DNA of 64,000 bases from Campylobacter cuniculorum DSM 23162 = LMG 24588 (GTDB taxonomy: Bacteria > Campylobacterota > Campylobacteria > Campylobacterales > Campylobacteraceae): positions 868,001 through 932,000 of the forward strand of contig NZ_CP020867.1 of assembly GCF_002104335.1 (NCBI RefSeq), read 5' to 3'. The notes beneath the pieces are model-generated. The model had not been told where the DNA came from. It worked only from the letters and a program-made list of their open reading frames with translations, and searched no databases. Positions 35,870 to 46,594 of this stretch are shown here, piece after piece; position 1 is the stretch's first letter; the number at the start of each line of letters is the position of its first letter. A program made the translations under genes and the position numbers.

Positions 35870-36071
35870 AAATAAAAAATGACAAACTTTGAAAAAAATT
35901 ATTGTCTTTATTTATTTTACATCTATAAAATTATAGAGTTTGCTTTGTTATGCAAAAAATTTATAAAATTAAAATAACTTTATAAATAAAAATCTATTTG
36001 CATTGTTTATCTTTGTGTTATTTTCAATAATTTTATTTCAAAAATATAAGCTAAAAAATGACAAAAAATAA

Positions 36072-36096
36072 TTTTAGGCTTTAAAAAAGCCTAAAA
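36072..36096 (-). terminator. Terminator-like hairpin after aspB
   Basis: TTTTAGGCTTT pairs with AAAGCCTAAAA across three bases, about ten bases after the aspB stop codon, with T-rich sequence on the minus-strand side. It could serve both directions. Confidence 0.6.
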
Positions 36097-36105
36097 ATTT
36101 AAAGA

Positions 36106-37278
36106 TTAAGCTGTATAAGTGTCAATAAATTTTGCAATTCTTTCCAAACCCTTTTTAATAAGCTCATCGCTTGTTGCATAAGAAAGTCTAAAATACCCAT
36201 CCATTCCAAATCCTACTCCGGGGACAACCGCTACTTTTTCTTTTTCAAGCAATTTTTGACAAAATTTCATGGAATCTTTTTCAATCCTAGAGATATTAAC
36301 AAAAAAATAAAAGGCTCCTTGAGGCTTATAAACACTGATATTTGGAATTTTGCTTAAGATTTCTAAACCTATGTCGCGTCTGGTTTGAAAAGCTTTTCTC
36401 ATATTTTCTATATCTTGTTCGCATTCTCCATTTAGGGCTGGAATGGCTGCGTGTTGAGTGATGGTGCAGATATTTGAAGTGCTTTGTCCTTGCAATCTTT
36501 TCACAGCTGAAATTAAATCTTGATTTTTACTTGCCATATAACCAAAACGCCAACCGGGCATAGCACCACATTTGCTAAGCCCATTAATGGTCACAGATCT
36601 TTGTAAAGCATCTTCGCTTATGCTTGCAAAAGCATCAAATGCGACATTATCATAGCGGAGCTTTTCATACATTTCATCGCTTAAAACCATTATTTTTGTG
36701 CCTTCTAAAACCTTTGCTAAGGCTTGAAGCTCTTCTTTAGAATAAATAGAACCGACAGGATTTGAAGGTGAATTTAAGATGAGAAGTTTGGTTTGAGCTG
36801 TGATGGCCTTTTCAAGTTGTTTTGCTGTAATTTTGAAACCATTTTCCTCCAAACCTTCAATAAAAACGGGCACCCCTTCAGCAAATTTAACCATTTCGGG
36901 ATAACTCACCCAATAAGGACTAGGGATTATGACTTCATCGCCTTTTTCAACCAAACATTCAATGCATTCAAACAAAGAATGTTTAGCACCAACATTTGTT
37001 ATGATTTCTTTAAGTTCATAATCAAGCCCATTGTCTTTTTTAAGCTTATTTTGCACCGCTTTTAAAACTTCATTGATACCAGCAACTGCTGTGTATTTAC
37101 CGCAACCCTTTTCTATGGCTTTAATGGCTGCATTTTTAATGATTTGAGGAGTATCAAAATCAGGTTCGCCTGCTGAAAAACTGATGATATTCTCACCTTT
37201 GGCTTTAAGCTCATTAGCAAGAGCTGTGATGGCTAGAGTTATGGATTCTTCTAAAACTTGCGACCTTTTGCTTAACAT
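36106..37278 (-). CDS. aspB: Aspartate/aromatic aminotransferase (class I, PLP)
   Basis: 390 residues from ATG 37278, which has a consensus AAGGAG. The open frame continues upstream to 37395 without family similarity. SFSAGEPDFDTP, NSPSNPVGSIY, LSDEMYEKLRY, NGLSKCGAMPGWRFGY (PLP lysine) and FRLSYATSDE are class I aminotransferase motifs. It moves amino groups between aspartate or other amino acids and 2-oxoglutarate. It is isolated on the minus strand between the cupin and tRNA-Leu. Confidence 0.92.
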   Translation of the reverse strand: MLSKRSQVLEESITLAITALANELKAKGENIISFSAGEPDFDTPQIIKNAAIKAIEKGCGKYTAVAGINEVLKAVQNKLKKDNGLDYELKEIITNVGAKHSLFECIECLVEKGDEVIIPSPYWVSYPEMVKFAEGVPVFIEGLEENGFKITAKQLEKAITAQTKLLILNSPSNPVGSIYSKEELQALAKVLEGTKIMVLSDEMYEKLRYDNVAFDAFASISEDALQRSVTINGLSKCGAMPGWRFGYMASKNQDLISAVKRLQGQSTSNICTITQHAAIPALNGECEQDIENMRKAFQTRRDIGLEILSKIPNISVYKPQGAFYFFVNISRIEKDSMKFCQKLLEKEKVAVVPGVGFGMDGYFRLSYATSDELIKKGLERIAKFIDTYTA

Positions 37279-37406
37279 GTTTTTCTCCTTAAAAATTTTT
37301 CTTATCATTTTAGCTAAAATTCTTAAATTTTTGACTTTTATTTTCAATTTATTTGGTTTAAAGAGTGATAGAATAGGAAATTTTAAAATTCGCAACTAGG
37401 TTTTTA

Positions 37407-37437
37407 AATTCTTAAATATATTTCTTATTTAAGAATT
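37407..37437. repeat. Perfect 12-bp inverted repeat upstream of aspB
   Basis: AATTCTTAAATA and TATTTAAGAATT flank a seven-base loop. It lies about 130 bases upstream of aspB, in a 387-base gene-free gap between aspB and tRNA-Leu. Possible operator or terminator of the upstream tRNA transcript. Confidence 0.4.
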
Positions 37438-37583
37438 AAAATTTTTATCCTTATAAACAATCATACATAATTTAACAAAACATATATTTTAAAAAATCTT
37501 TTGTTAATGAAAAAATACGGGTATAAATTCATTGTAATTTGAAATATGAATTTTTATGATTTTATAAAATTGTAGAAATTTGT

Positions 37584-37621
37584 ATATAAATTATATTTTT
37601 ATTAAAAATTATAATTTATAT
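37584..37621. repeat. Perfect 12-bp AT-only inverted repeat downstream of tRNA-Leu
   Basis: ATATAAATTATA and TATAATTTATAT flank a 14-base loop, 45 bases past the tRNA 3' end. It may help end tRNA transcription or be chance in this very AT-rich gap. Confidence 0.35.
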
Positions 37622-37665
37622 TTTAAAACATTCAATACACTTAAAATAATAAAAATCTTATTTAA

Positions 37666-37751
37666 TGGTGCGGTTAGCGAGATTTGAACTCGCACACGCA
37701 AGGCGCACCACCCCCTCAAGATGGCGTGTCTACCAATTCCACCATAACCGC
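37666..37751 (-). tRNA. tRNA-Leu (anticodon GAG)
   Basis: An 86-nt class II tRNA on the minus strand with encoded CCA. The acceptor stem is GCGGTTA/TAACCGC. The D-arm contains GGTAGACA, and the anticodon stem CCATC/GGTGG carries loop TTGAGGG with anticodon GAG. The T-arm ends GAGTTCAAATCTC, and a long variable arm lies between. It decodes CUU/CUC. Confidence 0.95.
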
Positions 37752-37753
37752 AT

Positions 37754-37774
37754 AAGCCTCCGATTTAGAGGCTT
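37754..37774. terminator. Hairpin between atpE and tRNA-Leu
   Basis: AAGCCTC and GAGGCTT pair across seven bases, followed on the plus strand by TTTATT. The T-run is on the plus side, while both neighbours are on the minus strand, so orientation is uncertain. It may be a terminator for antisense transcription or a processing hairpin. Confidence 0.5.
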
Positions 37775-37794
37775 TTTATTAATAATTGAGGATT

Positions 37795-38106
37795 TTACAA
37801 ATAAGGATTTGCATAAAGAGCTATCAAAGCTATAACAAGTGCGTAAATAACTTGTGCTTCAATCATCGCTAAAGCGATAAACATTGTAGTCATTAATTTT
37901 GCACCAAGACCCGGATTTCTAGCAGTTCCTGCTATAGTTGCTGCTGCAGTATTTCCCATACCGATAGCTCCACCAAGTGCAGCAACACCAAGTCCAATTC
38001 CTGCGGCTAAGACAGAAAAAGCCTTAATCCAACCATTAATAACATCTTGTTCTGCAGCAAAAGCCACAGCCACAAAAGCTAATAATAAAAAAGTAATTTT
38101 TTTCAT
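37795..38106 (-). CDS. atpE: ATP synthase F0 subunit c
   Basis: 103 residues. Two main transmembrane helices are joined by the ARNPG loop (about 62-66). The ion-binding Glu83 is in MIEAQVIYAL, and GIGLGVAALGGAIGMGN forms the glycine-rich first helix. An extra N-terminal hydrophobic stretch (ITFLLLAFVAVAFAA) looks like a signal sequence, as seen in epsilonproteobacterial c subunits. It forms the rotating c-ring. It stands alone, away from the atp operon, which is normal for Campylobacter. Confidence 0.95.
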   Translation of the reverse strand: MKKITFLLLAFVAVAFAAEQDVINGWIKAFSVLAAGIGLGVAALGGAIGMGNTAAATIAGTARNPGLGAKLMTTMFIALAMIEAQVIYALVIALIALYANPYL

Positions 38107-38338
38107 TGTAAAACCTTAAATGTTTATTTTGTTTTAAATCAGTTCGGCTTGCGTATCCCTACTTAAGATTTAAAATCAATGAGCAAATTTTAACAAAATT
38201 AACTTTATTTTTATTGAAAAATTTACAAATTTTCACATTTTAAGCAATAATTACAAATTTTATCATAGAAATTGATAGAAATTTTAGTTAAAAATTGCTT
38301 TAATATAAAATATTTAATTAAAAATTAAGGTTGCAGCA

Positions 38339-39674
38339 TTGAATTCAAAATTTTCAAAAATCGGTTTTATTTTAGCTGTTGCTGGTTCTGCAGTGGGTCT
38401 TGGAAATGCGTGGAAATTCCCAACTTTAGTAGGAGAAAATGGTGGTTCAGCCTTTGTATTGCTCTATTTGATTTTAACTTTAGGAGTAGCTTTTGTGATA
38501 TTTTTAGCCGAGTTAAGTTTAGGAAAACTTAGTGAAAAAGATCCTGTCAATGCTTATAAAACTCTTGCACCAACTCATAAAAAAGCTTGGTCTTTTGCAG
38601 GTTTTACTATGATAGGAGGAATTTTAATTGTTTCTTTTTATAGTATGGTGATAGGCTGGATTTTAAAATATGTTTATTTGAGTGTAAGCGGGAATTTACC
38701 TTTGGATTTTCAAGCGAGTAAAGAACTTTTTGATCATCTTCTCACGCAGGATTATTCAAGTCAAATCATTTGCTTTACTTTGATATTTTTATTTGTTTTT
38801 TATGTTGTTTCTAAAGGCGTTAAAGAGGGTATAGAAAAATTAAATGTTTGGATAATGCCCACTCTTTTTATCTTGCTTTTGATTATGCTTTTTTATTCTG
38901 CAAGTAAAGATGGTTTTTCTTTAGCTGTACAATTTTTGTTAAAGCCTGATTTTTCGAAAATTGGCGTAGAGTCTATTCTTGAAGCTTTGGGTTTGGCTTT
39001 TTTTAGTTTATCTTTAGGCGTTGGAACGATTATTACCTATTCTGCGAGTTTGCCGGATAAAACAAATTTTATTTCAAGCAGTTTGAGTATAGTTTTTATC
39101 AATATTTTTATTGGCATTTTAATGGGACTTGTAGTTTTTACTTTTATTTTTGAATTTGGAGCTGATCCTTCACAGCAAGGACCGGGCTTGATATTTATTT
39201 CTTTAACGACTTTATTTGCTAAATTTGGGGTAGTGGGTTGTATTTTTGCAACAATATTTTTTATCTCTCTCATTTTTGCTGGAGTAACTTCTGCAATTTC
39301 AATGATAGAACCTTTTACTTTTTACTTAATCAACACTTTTAAAATGTCGCGTTTAAAAGCTTTAGTTTTAACTCGGTATCATTGTGTATATACTTGGAGT
39401 GAGTTGTATTTTATCATTTATGAGTAGCACAAGTGAGACTTTTAGTTTGTTTGGAAAAAGTGTTTTTGATATATTGGATTTTCTTTCAAGTAAGTTGATT
39501 ATGCCTATTGGAGGGATTTTAACAGCAATTTTTACGGGTTTTATTATAGATAAGCAAAAATTACAAAAATTATTTGAGCCCTATGTAAAAAAAGTTTATT
39601 TCGAGCTTTGGTATATCTTTTTAAGATTTGTTTCACCTTTGGCAGTTGTGATTATTATGATAGTATCTAAGTAA
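38339..39674 (+). pseudogene. Sodium-dependent (SNF family) symporter broken by a one-base frameshift
   Basis: The first 345 codons encode a typical neurotransmitter:sodium symporter-type transporter (GFILAVAGSAVGLGNAWKFPTL, TM1-TM9). The frame then drifts at about 39374. A second frame from 39375 onward carries the last three transmembrane helices (YILGVSCILSFMSSTSETFS to the end). Dropping one C in ACTCGGT restores TGIIVYILG and gives a single ~444-residue protein. It starts at TTG 38339. Function in bacteria: amino-acid uptake with Na+. It is either a real pseudogene or a sequencing error, and is not in a homopolymer. Confidence 0.8.
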
Positions 39675-39832
39675 AAAATTTAATATGAAAAGAAAGAGAA
39701 ATTTTAAGGGTTAAGATATAAAATTTTTGATATTATACCAGAGGAAAAAAGTATTTTAAGGATATTTAAAAATAGAGTCAGTTTTATTAATTAAATATTT
39801 AAAAAAAATGCTTTTTATTAGAAATTTCATTG

Positions 39833-39838
39833 TATAAT
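39833..39838 (+). promoter_or_regulatory. Promoter -10 box of pycB
   Basis: TATAAT, 32 bases upstream of ATG 39870, followed by AAGGA. Confidence 0.55.
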
Positions 39839-39869
39839 AGTAATAAAAAATATTATTTTAAGGAATTTT

Positions 39870-41648
39870 ATGGCTAAAAAATTTATAGATATAATGGATA
39901 CGAGTTTTAGAGATGGTTTCCAGTCTGTTTTTGGAGCGAGGGTTTTAATGGAAGATTTTTTTCCTGCACTCCAAGCAGCTAAAGAAGCAGGGATAACACA
40001 TTTTGAATTTGGCGGGGGTGCAAGATTCCAAAGTCTATATTTTTATCTCAATGAAGATGCTTTTACAATGATGGATAAATTTAGAGCTATTGTTGGAAAA
40101 GAAGCAAATTTACAAACTCTAGCAAGAGGAGTGAATACTGTTACACTTGATACAGGAAGCAGGGAGCTTGTGGATTTACATGCTAAGCTTTTTGCTAAAC
40201 ATGGCACGACAACTATACGAAATTTTGATGCACTCAATGATGTCAATAATCTCAAATTTAGTGGAGAATGTATTACAAAATATGGCTTAAAACACGAAGT
40301 TGTAGTAACTTTAATGGACCTACCACCTCATTGTGAAGGTGCTCACGATGTGCCTTTTTATGAGAGAATTTTAAATGATATACTTGAAGCTGAAATTCCT
40401 TTTTCTAGCGTTTGTTTTAAAGATGCAAGCGGGACTTCAAATCCAAATAAAATTTATGAAACCATAAAAATGGCAAGAAAGAAATTACCAAGTGATACGC
40501 ATATTAGACTCCATACACATGAAACAGCAGGTGTGAGCGTGGCTTGTTATTTAGCTGCTTTAGAAGCTGGAGTTGATGGGATTGATTTAGCTGCTGCACC
40601 TGTGAGCGGAGGAACTTCTCAACCCGATATTTTGACAATGATGCATGCTGTAAAAGGAAAAAATTACGATTTAGGCGGTTTAGAAGAAGAAAAAATTCTA
40701 AAATATGAGGAAGTTTTTATGGATTGCTTGAAGGATTATTTTATACCGCCTGAAGCCACTATGGTTAATTCTTTGATTCCTTTCTCTCCAATGCCCGGTG
40801 GAGCTTTAACAGCGAATACTCAAATGATGAGAGATAATAACATTTTGGATAAATTTCCTCAAGTGATTAAAGCAATGCGTGAAGTCGTAGAAAAAGGTGG
40901 ATTTGGAACCTCTGTAACTCCTGTATCGCAATTTTATTTTCAACAAGCTTTTAACAATGTTATGTTTGGAGAATGGAAAAAAATTGCTGATGGTTATGGA
41001 AAAATGGTTTTGGGTTATTTTGGAAGAACCCCTGTTAAGCCAGATTCTAAGATTATCGAGCTTGCTGCAGAGCAATTAAATTTAAAACCTACGACTGAAC
41101 TTGCAATTGATCTTGCCGATAAAGATGAGACTAAAAGCCTTGCTTATACTCAAAAACTTCTTGAAAAAGAAGGTATAAAAATTAATGAGGAGAATATTTT
41201 TATCGCTGCAGCTTGTAAAGAAAAGGGTATTGCTTATCTTAAAGGGGAAACTAAGATTAATGTGAGAAAAATCAGCACAATGCCAAAAGCTATAAGTGCC
41301 GATGAAAATCGTTTCACCGTTGCGGTCAATGGTAATAAATATCATGTTGAAGTGCATAGCGGTTTTGATAAAGATGTCAATATCAAAAATGTTAAAAAAA
41401 TAAACGAAAATCCTGCAAAAGTTAATGAAAATGAAACAGCTATTTTGGCAGGAATTTCTGGTAATGTTTTTAAAATTCATATAAACGAAGGAGATGAAGT
41501 TAAGGCTGGTCAAATTGTGATGATTTTAGAGGCTATGAAGATGGAAATTGAAGTTAATGCTTCAAAAGATGGTATAATTGAAGAAATTTGTGTCAAAACA
41601 GGAGATAGCGTTAGCGAAGATCAAGTTGTTGCGATTTATAAAAAATGA
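39870..41648 (+). CDS. pycB: Pyruvate carboxylase subunit B
   Basis: 592 residues. The N-terminal carboxyltransferase TIM barrel opens with DIMDTSFRDGFQS and contains CFKDASGTSNP and HTHETAGVS. The C-terminal biotinyl domain has EAMKMEIE (biotin Lys near residue 557). It transfers the carboxyl group from biotin to pyruvate to make oxaloacetate, in partnership with PycA (elsewhere). Family members are also called oxaloacetate decarboxylase alpha; the absence of beta and gamma subunits nearby favours pyruvate carboxylase. It is followed 13 bases later by pckA. Confidence 0.93.
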   Translation: MAKKFIDIMDTSFRDGFQSVFGARVLMEDFFPALQAAKEAGITHFEFGGGARFQSLYFYLNEDAFTMMDKFRAIVGKEANLQTLARGVNTVTLDTGSRELVDLHAKLFAKHGTTTIRNFDALNDVNNLKFSGECITKYGLKHEVVVTLMDLPPHCEGAHDVPFYERILNDILEAEIPFSSVCFKDASGTSNPNKIYETIKMARKKLPSDTHIRLHTHETAGVSVACYLAALEAGVDGIDLAAAPVSGGTSQPDILTMMHAVKGKNYDLGGLEEEKILKYEEVFMDCLKDYFIPPEATMVNSLIPFSPMPGGALTANTQMMRDNNILDKFPQVIKAMREVVEKGGFGTSVTPVSQFYFQQAFNNVMFGEWKKIADGYGKMVLGYFGRTPVKPDSKIIELAAEQLNLKPTTELAIDLADKDETKSLAYTQKLLEKEGIKINEENIFIAAACKEKGIAYLKGETKINVRKISTMPKAISADENRFTVAVNGNKYHVEVHSGFDKDVNIKNVKKINENPAKVNENETAILAGISGNVFKIHINEGDEVKAGQIVMILEAMKMEIEVNASKDGIIEEICVKTGDSVSEDQVVAIYKK

Positions 41649-41661
41649 TTAAGGAAAAAAA

Positions 41662-43236
41662 ATGAAAAATTTTGAAGATTTAGGCTTAGAAAATGTAAAA
41701 CAAATTTTTCATAATCTAAGTTACGATGAGCTCTTTGAGCATGAAAACAAAAATAAAGAAGGTCTTTGCACTGCAAACGGAACTTTTAGTGTGGATACGG
41801 GAATTTTCACAGGAAGAAGTCCTAAAGATAAGTATTTTGTGAAGCAAGATCCTTCACAAAAATACATTGCTTGGGGCAAGATTAATCATCCTATCACTAA
41901 AGAGCTTTTTGATAAGCTTTTAAAGAAAGCAAAAAAAGAATTAAGCGGTAAGAATATTTATATTCAAGATGCGTATTGTGGAGCATCTTTAAAGAGTAAA
42001 AAAGCTGTTCGTTTTGTTGCAGAGATTGCTTGGCAAGCCCATTTTGTAAAAAATATGTTTATACGTCCAAGCAAAGAAGAGCTTGAAAATTTCAAACCAG
42101 ATTTTGTGGTTTATAATGCTTGTAAATGTGTTAATGATGAATATGAAAGTGACCATTTAAATTCTGAAGTTTTTGTCATTTTTAATATAGAGGAAAATGT
42201 TGCAGTGATTGGTGGAACTTGGTATGGAGGAGAGATGAAAAAAGGAATTTTTTCTATGATGAATTATTGGTTACCACTTGAAAATAAGCTTTCAATGCAT
42301 TGTAGTGCAAATGTTGGAGAAAAAGGCGATGTGGCTTTATTTTTTGGGTTAAGTGGTACGGGAAAAACTACACTTTCAACAGACCCAAAGAGGAAACTTA
42401 TCGGCGATGATGAGCATGGTTGGGATGATGATGGGGTGTTTAATTTTGAAGGTGGTTGTTATGCAAAAACTATCAATTTAGACCCGAAAAATGAGCCTGA
42501 AATTTATTCAGCGATTAAAAGAAACGCTCTTTTGGAAAATGTTGTTTTAAAAGAAAATGCAGAGGTTGATTATTTTGATGGGTCAAAGACTGAAAACACA
42601 AGGGTTTCCTATCCTATAGAACACATTGAAAATCATGAACCAAGCCTAAAAGCCGGACATCCTAAAAATATCATTTTTTTAAGTGCAGATGCTTTTGGAA
42701 TTTTACCTCCTGTGAGTAAGCTTAGTAAAGAACAAGCAATGTATTATTTTTTAAGTGGTTACACAGCTAAGGTTGCAGGAACTGAAAGAGGTATTACAGA
42801 GCCTCAAGCAACTTTTTCAGCTTGTTTTGGTGAGCCTTTTATGCCACTTCATCCGACGATTTATGCGAGATTGTTAGGTGAAAGGATTGATAAATATAAT
42901 GTTAATGTTTATTTGGTCAATACCGGTTGGAGCGGTGGAAGCTATGGAGTGGGTAAGAGAATGAGCATTAAAGCAACGAGGGCTTGTATCAATGCGATTT
43001 TAGATGGTAGCATACAAAAATGCGAATTTGAAAATTTTGCTGTGTTTGATTTGGCTGTTCCTAAGACTTTAGAAGGAGTTGATAGTAAGCTTTTAAATCC
43101 TATCAATACTTGGGAAAATCAAGAAGAATATAAGCATACAAGGGATAAATTGGCACAAATGTTTATTCAAAATTTCAAACGTTATGAAGATGTAAAAGAG
43201 GGCGTTGAATACAGTCAATTTGGTCCTAAATTTTGA
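41662..43236 (+). CDS. pckA: Phosphoenolpyruvate carboxykinase (ATP)
   Basis: 524 residues. The P-loop [11 protein letters not shown] (about 230-240), the RSPKDKYFV substrate loop, GDDEHGW (metal site) and [14 protein letters not shown] are diagnostic. It converts oxaloacetate and ATP to PEP, CO2 and ADP. Together with pycB it controls anaplerosis and gluconeogenesis, which matters in Campylobacter because the organism lives on amino acids and organic acids. Confidence 0.97.
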   Translation: MKNFEDLGLENVKQIFHNLSYDELFEHENKNKEGLCTANGTFSVDTGIFTGRSPKDKYFVKQDPSQKYIAWGKINHPITKELFDKLLKKAKKELSGKNIYIQDAYCGASLKSKKAVRFVAEIAWQAHFVKNMFIRPSKEELENFKPDFVVYNACKCVNDEYESDHLNSEVFVIFNIEENVAVIGGTWYGGEMKKGIFSMMNYWLPLENKLSMHCSANVGEKGDVALFFGLSGTGKTTLSTDPKRKLIGDDEHGWDDDGVFNFEGGCYAKTINLDPKNEPEIYSAIKRNALLENVVLKENAEVDYFDGSKTENTRVSYPIEHIENHEPSLKAGHPKNIIFLSADAFGILPPVSKLSKEQAMYYFLSGYTAKVAGTERGITEPQATFSACFGEPFMPLHPTIYARLLGERIDKYNVNVYLVNTGWSGGSYGVGKRMSIKATRACINAILDGSIQKCEFENFAVFDLAVPKTLEGVDSKLLNPINTWENQEEYKHTRDKLAQMFIQNFKRYEDVKEGVEYSQFGPKF

Positions 43237-43258
43237 TAATTTTTGATTTTGAAAGAAT

Positions 43259-44641
43259 ATGATGAAAAATTCTATGTGGTCTGGACGCTTTAGTGGTGCA
43301 AGTGATGAGCTTTTAAAACAATTTAATGCGAGTTTAGATATAGATAAAACTCTTTATAAGCAAGATATTGAAGGCTCTATTGCTCACGCAACGATGCTTG
43401 AAAATTGTAAGATACTTCAGAAAAATGAGCTTGATGCTATTATTAAAGGGCTTAGGGAGATTGAAAAAGAGATAGAATCAAAGCGTTTTGTTTTTGATAT
43501 TAAAGATGAAGACATTCATATGGCGATTGAAAAACGTTTGAGTGAGCTTATAGGTTTTGAAATCGGTGGAAAACTCCATACAGCAAGGAGTAGAAATGAC
43601 CAAGTTGCAACAGATTTTAAGCTTTTTGTCAGACAAAGCAATCAAGAACTTCAATTTCTACTCAAAGAACTCATTAAAACCTTGCTCATTCATGCTAAAG
43701 AACATAAAACAACCCTTATGCCTTCATTTACGCATTTACAACATGCTCAAATTGTAAGCTTTTCTTTTTATATTTTGGCTTACGCTTTTATGTTTTTAAG
43801 GGATATTAAACGTTTGAAATCAAGTTTTGATTTAGCTGATTTTTCTCCGCTTGGAAGTTGTGCTTGTGCCGGGACGAGTTATGCGACAAATTCTTTAATG
43901 AGTGCAAAGATATTAAATTTTAAAGATATAATGCCAAATGCAATGGATGCGGTAAGCGATAGGGATTTTGCTCTTGATTTGCTTTATGATATTGCTGTAA
44001 TTTTTACGCACACTTCAAGGCTTTGCGAGGAACTTATTCTTTTTTCGAGTTCCGAATTTTCTTTTATCACTCTTAGTGATAGTTTTTCGACAGGAAGTTC
44101 TATTATGCCACAAAAGAAAAATCCCGATGTTTGTGAGCTTATACGCGGAAAAACCGGACGCATTTATGGAAATCTTATTTCTCTTTTAACCACGATGAAA
44201 GCCTTACCTTTAGCATACAACAAAGATATGCAAGAGGATAAAGAGGGAGTTTTTGATAGCATTAAAACAGCAAAAGATAGCCTTATTATCTTAAACGCAA
44301 TGCTTAAGGAGCTTACCATCCACAAAGAAAATATGCTTAAAGCTTGTAAAAAAGGGCATTTGCTTGCGACTGATTTGGCTGATTTTTTAGTCAGAGAGAA
44401 AAATATCCCTTTTAGAAAAGCACATTTTATTGTTGGAGAGCTTGTTGCAGAAGCTGAAAAACAAGGTGTTGATATAAGTGAGCTTAAGGATTTATCAAAA
44501 ATCAATCCTATTTTTGATGAAAAAGCCTCACATATTTTGGATTTTGAATTTTCTTTAAATTCTAAAAAAAGTCAAGGTTCGAGTTCGGTTCAAAGTGTGG
44601 AAAAGCAAATTGAAATTTTAGAGGATTTTTTAAAGAGCTAA
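43259..44641 (+). CDS. argH: Argininosuccinate lyase
   Basis: 460 residues. SMWSGRFSG at the N-terminus, [13 protein letters not shown], and the fumarase-family signature [12 protein letters not shown] are clear. It splits argininosuccinate into arginine and fumarate. ATGs at 43259 and 43262 are both possible starts. It is 22 bases after pckA and may be in the same transcript. Confidence 0.97.
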   Translation: MMKNSMWSGRFSGASDELLKQFNASLDIDKTLYKQDIEGSIAHATMLENCKILQKNELDAIIKGLREIEKEIESKRFVFDIKDEDIHMAIEKRLSELIGFEIGGKLHTARSRNDQVATDFKLFVRQSNQELQFLLKELIKTLLIHAKEHKTTLMPSFTHLQHAQIVSFSFYILAYAFMFLRDIKRLKSSFDLADFSPLGSCACAGTSYATNSLMSAKILNFKDIMPNAMDAVSDRDFALDLLYDIAVIFTHTSRLCEELILFSSSEFSFITLSDSFSTGSSIMPQKKNPDVCELIRGKTGRIYGNLISLLTTMKALPLAYNKDMQEDKEGVFDSIKTAKDSLIILNAMLKELTIHKENMLKACKKGHLLATDLADFLVREKNIPFRKAHFIVGELVAEAEKQGVDISELKDLSKINPIFDEKASHILDFEFSLNSKKSQGSSSVQSVEKQIEILEDFLKS

Positions 44642-45059
44642 ATTTTTAAAAACCTCTCTTTTTGAAAAATTAATTTAAATCTTTTAAATTTTTTAGTGCT
44701 TGTGCTGATTATTTTTTAAATTCATTATGAATTCTTTTAAATCGTATTATTTGAAGGAGGCTAAAAAGAGTCCTTGTATGTTTCATTTGTAAAATTTATT
44801 AAACCTTGAGCAAAGACAAAGAAGAAAGTTTTATTTTTAATCATAAAAATTTATATTATAAATCTAAATTTTTATTTCATCTAATCTAAAATTTTTTATT
44901 GTGTCAATCTACTTTTGCAAAGTTAAGACTATGGTTTTAATTTTTAAAGTGTAAGCCTTGTTAATTCAATTTTTATATCCACCATTAAAAAAATAAAAAC
45001 ATCTAAAACTAAAAATATTGTTCTAAGCATTTTTAATTTTAAAAAAACTAAAATTATAA
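44642..45059. other. AT-rich gap between argH and the HIT gene
   Basis: About 420 bases with no ORF. A GAAGGAGG motif near 44754-44761 looks like a ribosome-binding site, but only short open frames follow, so it may be the remnant of a deleted gene. No tRNA or repeat is seen. Confidence 0.45.
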
Positions 45060-45091
45060 AGCTTTTATTTTAAATTTTTAAAATAAAAGCT
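45060..45091. terminator. Perfect 15-bp inverted repeat after the HIT gene
   Basis: AGCTTTTATTTTAAA and TTTAAAATAAAAGCT are separated by two bases. It is about 25 bases after the HIT stop codon and some 420 bases after argH; it probably terminates the HIT transcript. Confidence 0.6.
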
Positions 45092-45114
45092 CAATCGCTA
45101 AAAATACTCATTTT

Positions 45115-45480
45115 TTAAAATAAAGTTTGAGGATTTGCTCCCATTTCAATATCTCTTGGCAATTGTGAGCCTCCTAACATATGAAAATGCAGATGAAAAA
45201 CCTCTTGTCCGCTATTTTTACCGCAATTTGTAATCAAGCGGTATCCACTTTTATCAAGCCCCAAAAGTATAGCAAGTTCTTGGATAAAAGAAGTCATTTT
45301 TGCCATCAATTGAGGATCAAATTCTTGAAAATCTTTGAAATGTTTTTTTGGAATGATTAAAATATGAATCGGAGCTCTTGGGTGAATGTCATGAAAGGCT
45401 AGAAAATCGTTATTTTCTAAGACTTTATTGCAAGGAGCTTTGCCTTCAGCAATGAGTTCAAAAATAGTTTTTTCTTCCAT
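45115..45480 (-). CDS. HIT family protein
   Basis: 121 residues. The histidine triad is HLHFHMLGG (about residues 96-104), with IPKKHFKDFQ and HPRAPIHILIIPKKHF upstream. HIT (HINT-type) proteins hydrolyse nucleoside phosphoramidates or adenylates. It is divergent from pheS with back-to-back -10 boxes. The physiological substrate is unknown. Confidence 0.93.
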   Translation of the reverse strand: MEEKTIFELIAEGKAPCNKVLENNDFLAFHDIHPRAPIHILIIPKKHFKDFQEFDPQLMAKMTSFIQELAILLGLDKSGYRLITNCGKNSGQEVFHLHFHMLGGSQLPRDIEMGANPQTLF

Positions 45481-45512
45481 AATTTTTCCTTTTTATATTA
45501 AATTTATATGCA

Positions 45513-45533
45513 ATTATACCTTAAAAGTATAAT
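45513..45533. promoter_or_regulatory. Divergent promoter pair for HIT gene and pheS
   Basis: A 7-bp inverted repeat ATTATAC-N7-GTATAAT places a TATAAT on the plus strand (45528-45533) and one on the minus strand (45513-45518). Both are at plausible distances from their genes, so the two promoters share one symmetrical site. Confidence 0.5.
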
Positions 45534-45601
45534 TTTTTATGCTTAATTTAAATTAGTTTTCAATAAAATAAGACTTTAAATTATTAAATTAAGGTTAAAA
45601 A

Positions 45602-46594
45602 TTGCAAGATTTTATTAAACAAATTGAAGAATGTAAGAATTTAAACGAATTAGAAAGCCTTAGGATTTTGGTGCTTGGAAAAAAGGGAAAGCTCACAGAG
45701 CAATTTGCGAAGCTTAGGAATTTAGATGCGGAGTCAAAAAAAGAATTGGCAAGTACTCTTAATGCTCAAAAAGAGGAATTCAATCAAGCTTATGCTAAAA
45801 AATTTAAGATTTTAGAGCAAGAAAGCTTAAATGAAAAGATGAAAGAGAATATTTTTAATTTTACTTATTTTGATAAAAATGCCCAAAATGGAGCCTTGCA
45901 TCCTGTTATGAGTACTATGGATAAAATTATAGAATATTTTGTTTCTTTAAATTTTAGTGTTGAAAAAGGTCCTTTGATAGAGGACGATTTTCATAATTTT
46001 GAGGCTTTAAATTTACCAAAATCTCACCCTGCAAGAGATATGCAAGATACTTTTTATTTTAAAGATAAGAGACTTTTAAGAACTCATACTTCACCTGTGC
46101 AAATTCGCACAATGCTTAAGCAAAAACCTCCGATTCGTATGATTACTCCGGGAGCTGTTTTTAGAAGAGATTTTGACCTAACGCATACTCCGATGTTTCA
46201 TCAAGTTGAAGGACTTGTTGTTGAAAATGGACAAAAAGTAAGTTTCGCAAATTTAAAAAGCATTTTGGAGGATTTTTTACATCATATGTTTGGTGATGTT
46301 AAAATTCGTTTCCGCCCGAGTTTCTTCCCTTTTACAGAGCCTTCTGCGGAAGTAGATATTTCTTGTGTATTTTGCAAAGGTTGTGGTTGTAGGGTATGTA
46401 AAAATACAACTTGGCTCGAAGTTTTAGGCTGTGGAGTGGTTGATCCTAATGTGTATGGTTTTGTTGGCTATAAAAATGTCAGTGGTTATGCTTTTGGTTT
46501 AGGTGTGGAGAGATTTGCTATGCTTCTTCATCAGATACCGGATTTGCGTTCTTTATTTGAAGGAGACTTAAGATTGTTGGAGCAATTTAGATGA
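45602..46594 (+). CDS. pheS: Phenylalanyl-tRNA synthetase alpha subunit
   Basis: 330 residues from TTG 45602, which opens with LQDFIKQI-type coiled coil. The class II core carries [45 protein letters not shown] and the motif 3 [10 protein letters not shown]. It pairs with PheT as an alpha2-beta2 enzyme. The stop overlaps pheT by four bases. Confidence 0.96.
   Translation: MQDFIKQIEECKNLNELESLRILVLGKKGKLTEQFAKLRNLDAESKKELASTLNAQKEEFNQAYAKKFKILEQESLNEKMKENIFNFTYFDKNAQNGALHPVMSTMDKIIEYFVSLNFSVEKGPLIEDDFHNFEALNLPKSHPARDMQDTFYFKDKRLLRTHTSPVQIRTMLKQKPPIRMITPGAVFRRDFDLTHTPMFHQVEGLVVENGQKVSFANLKSILEDFLHHMFGDVKIRFRPSFFPFTEPSAEVDISCVFCKGCGCRVCKNTTWLEVLGCGVVDPNVYGFVGYKNVSGYAFGLGVERFAMLLHQIPDLRSLFEGDLRLLEQFR

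Noticed and set aside
39675-39832. Nine-codon frame (MKRKRNFKG) after the symporter
   Set aside because: Too short, no proper ribosome-binding site.
41082-41513. 143-codon minus-strand frame inside pycB
   Set aside because: Antisense to the conserved linker and biotin region of pycB; Phe/Ile-rich, no start signal.
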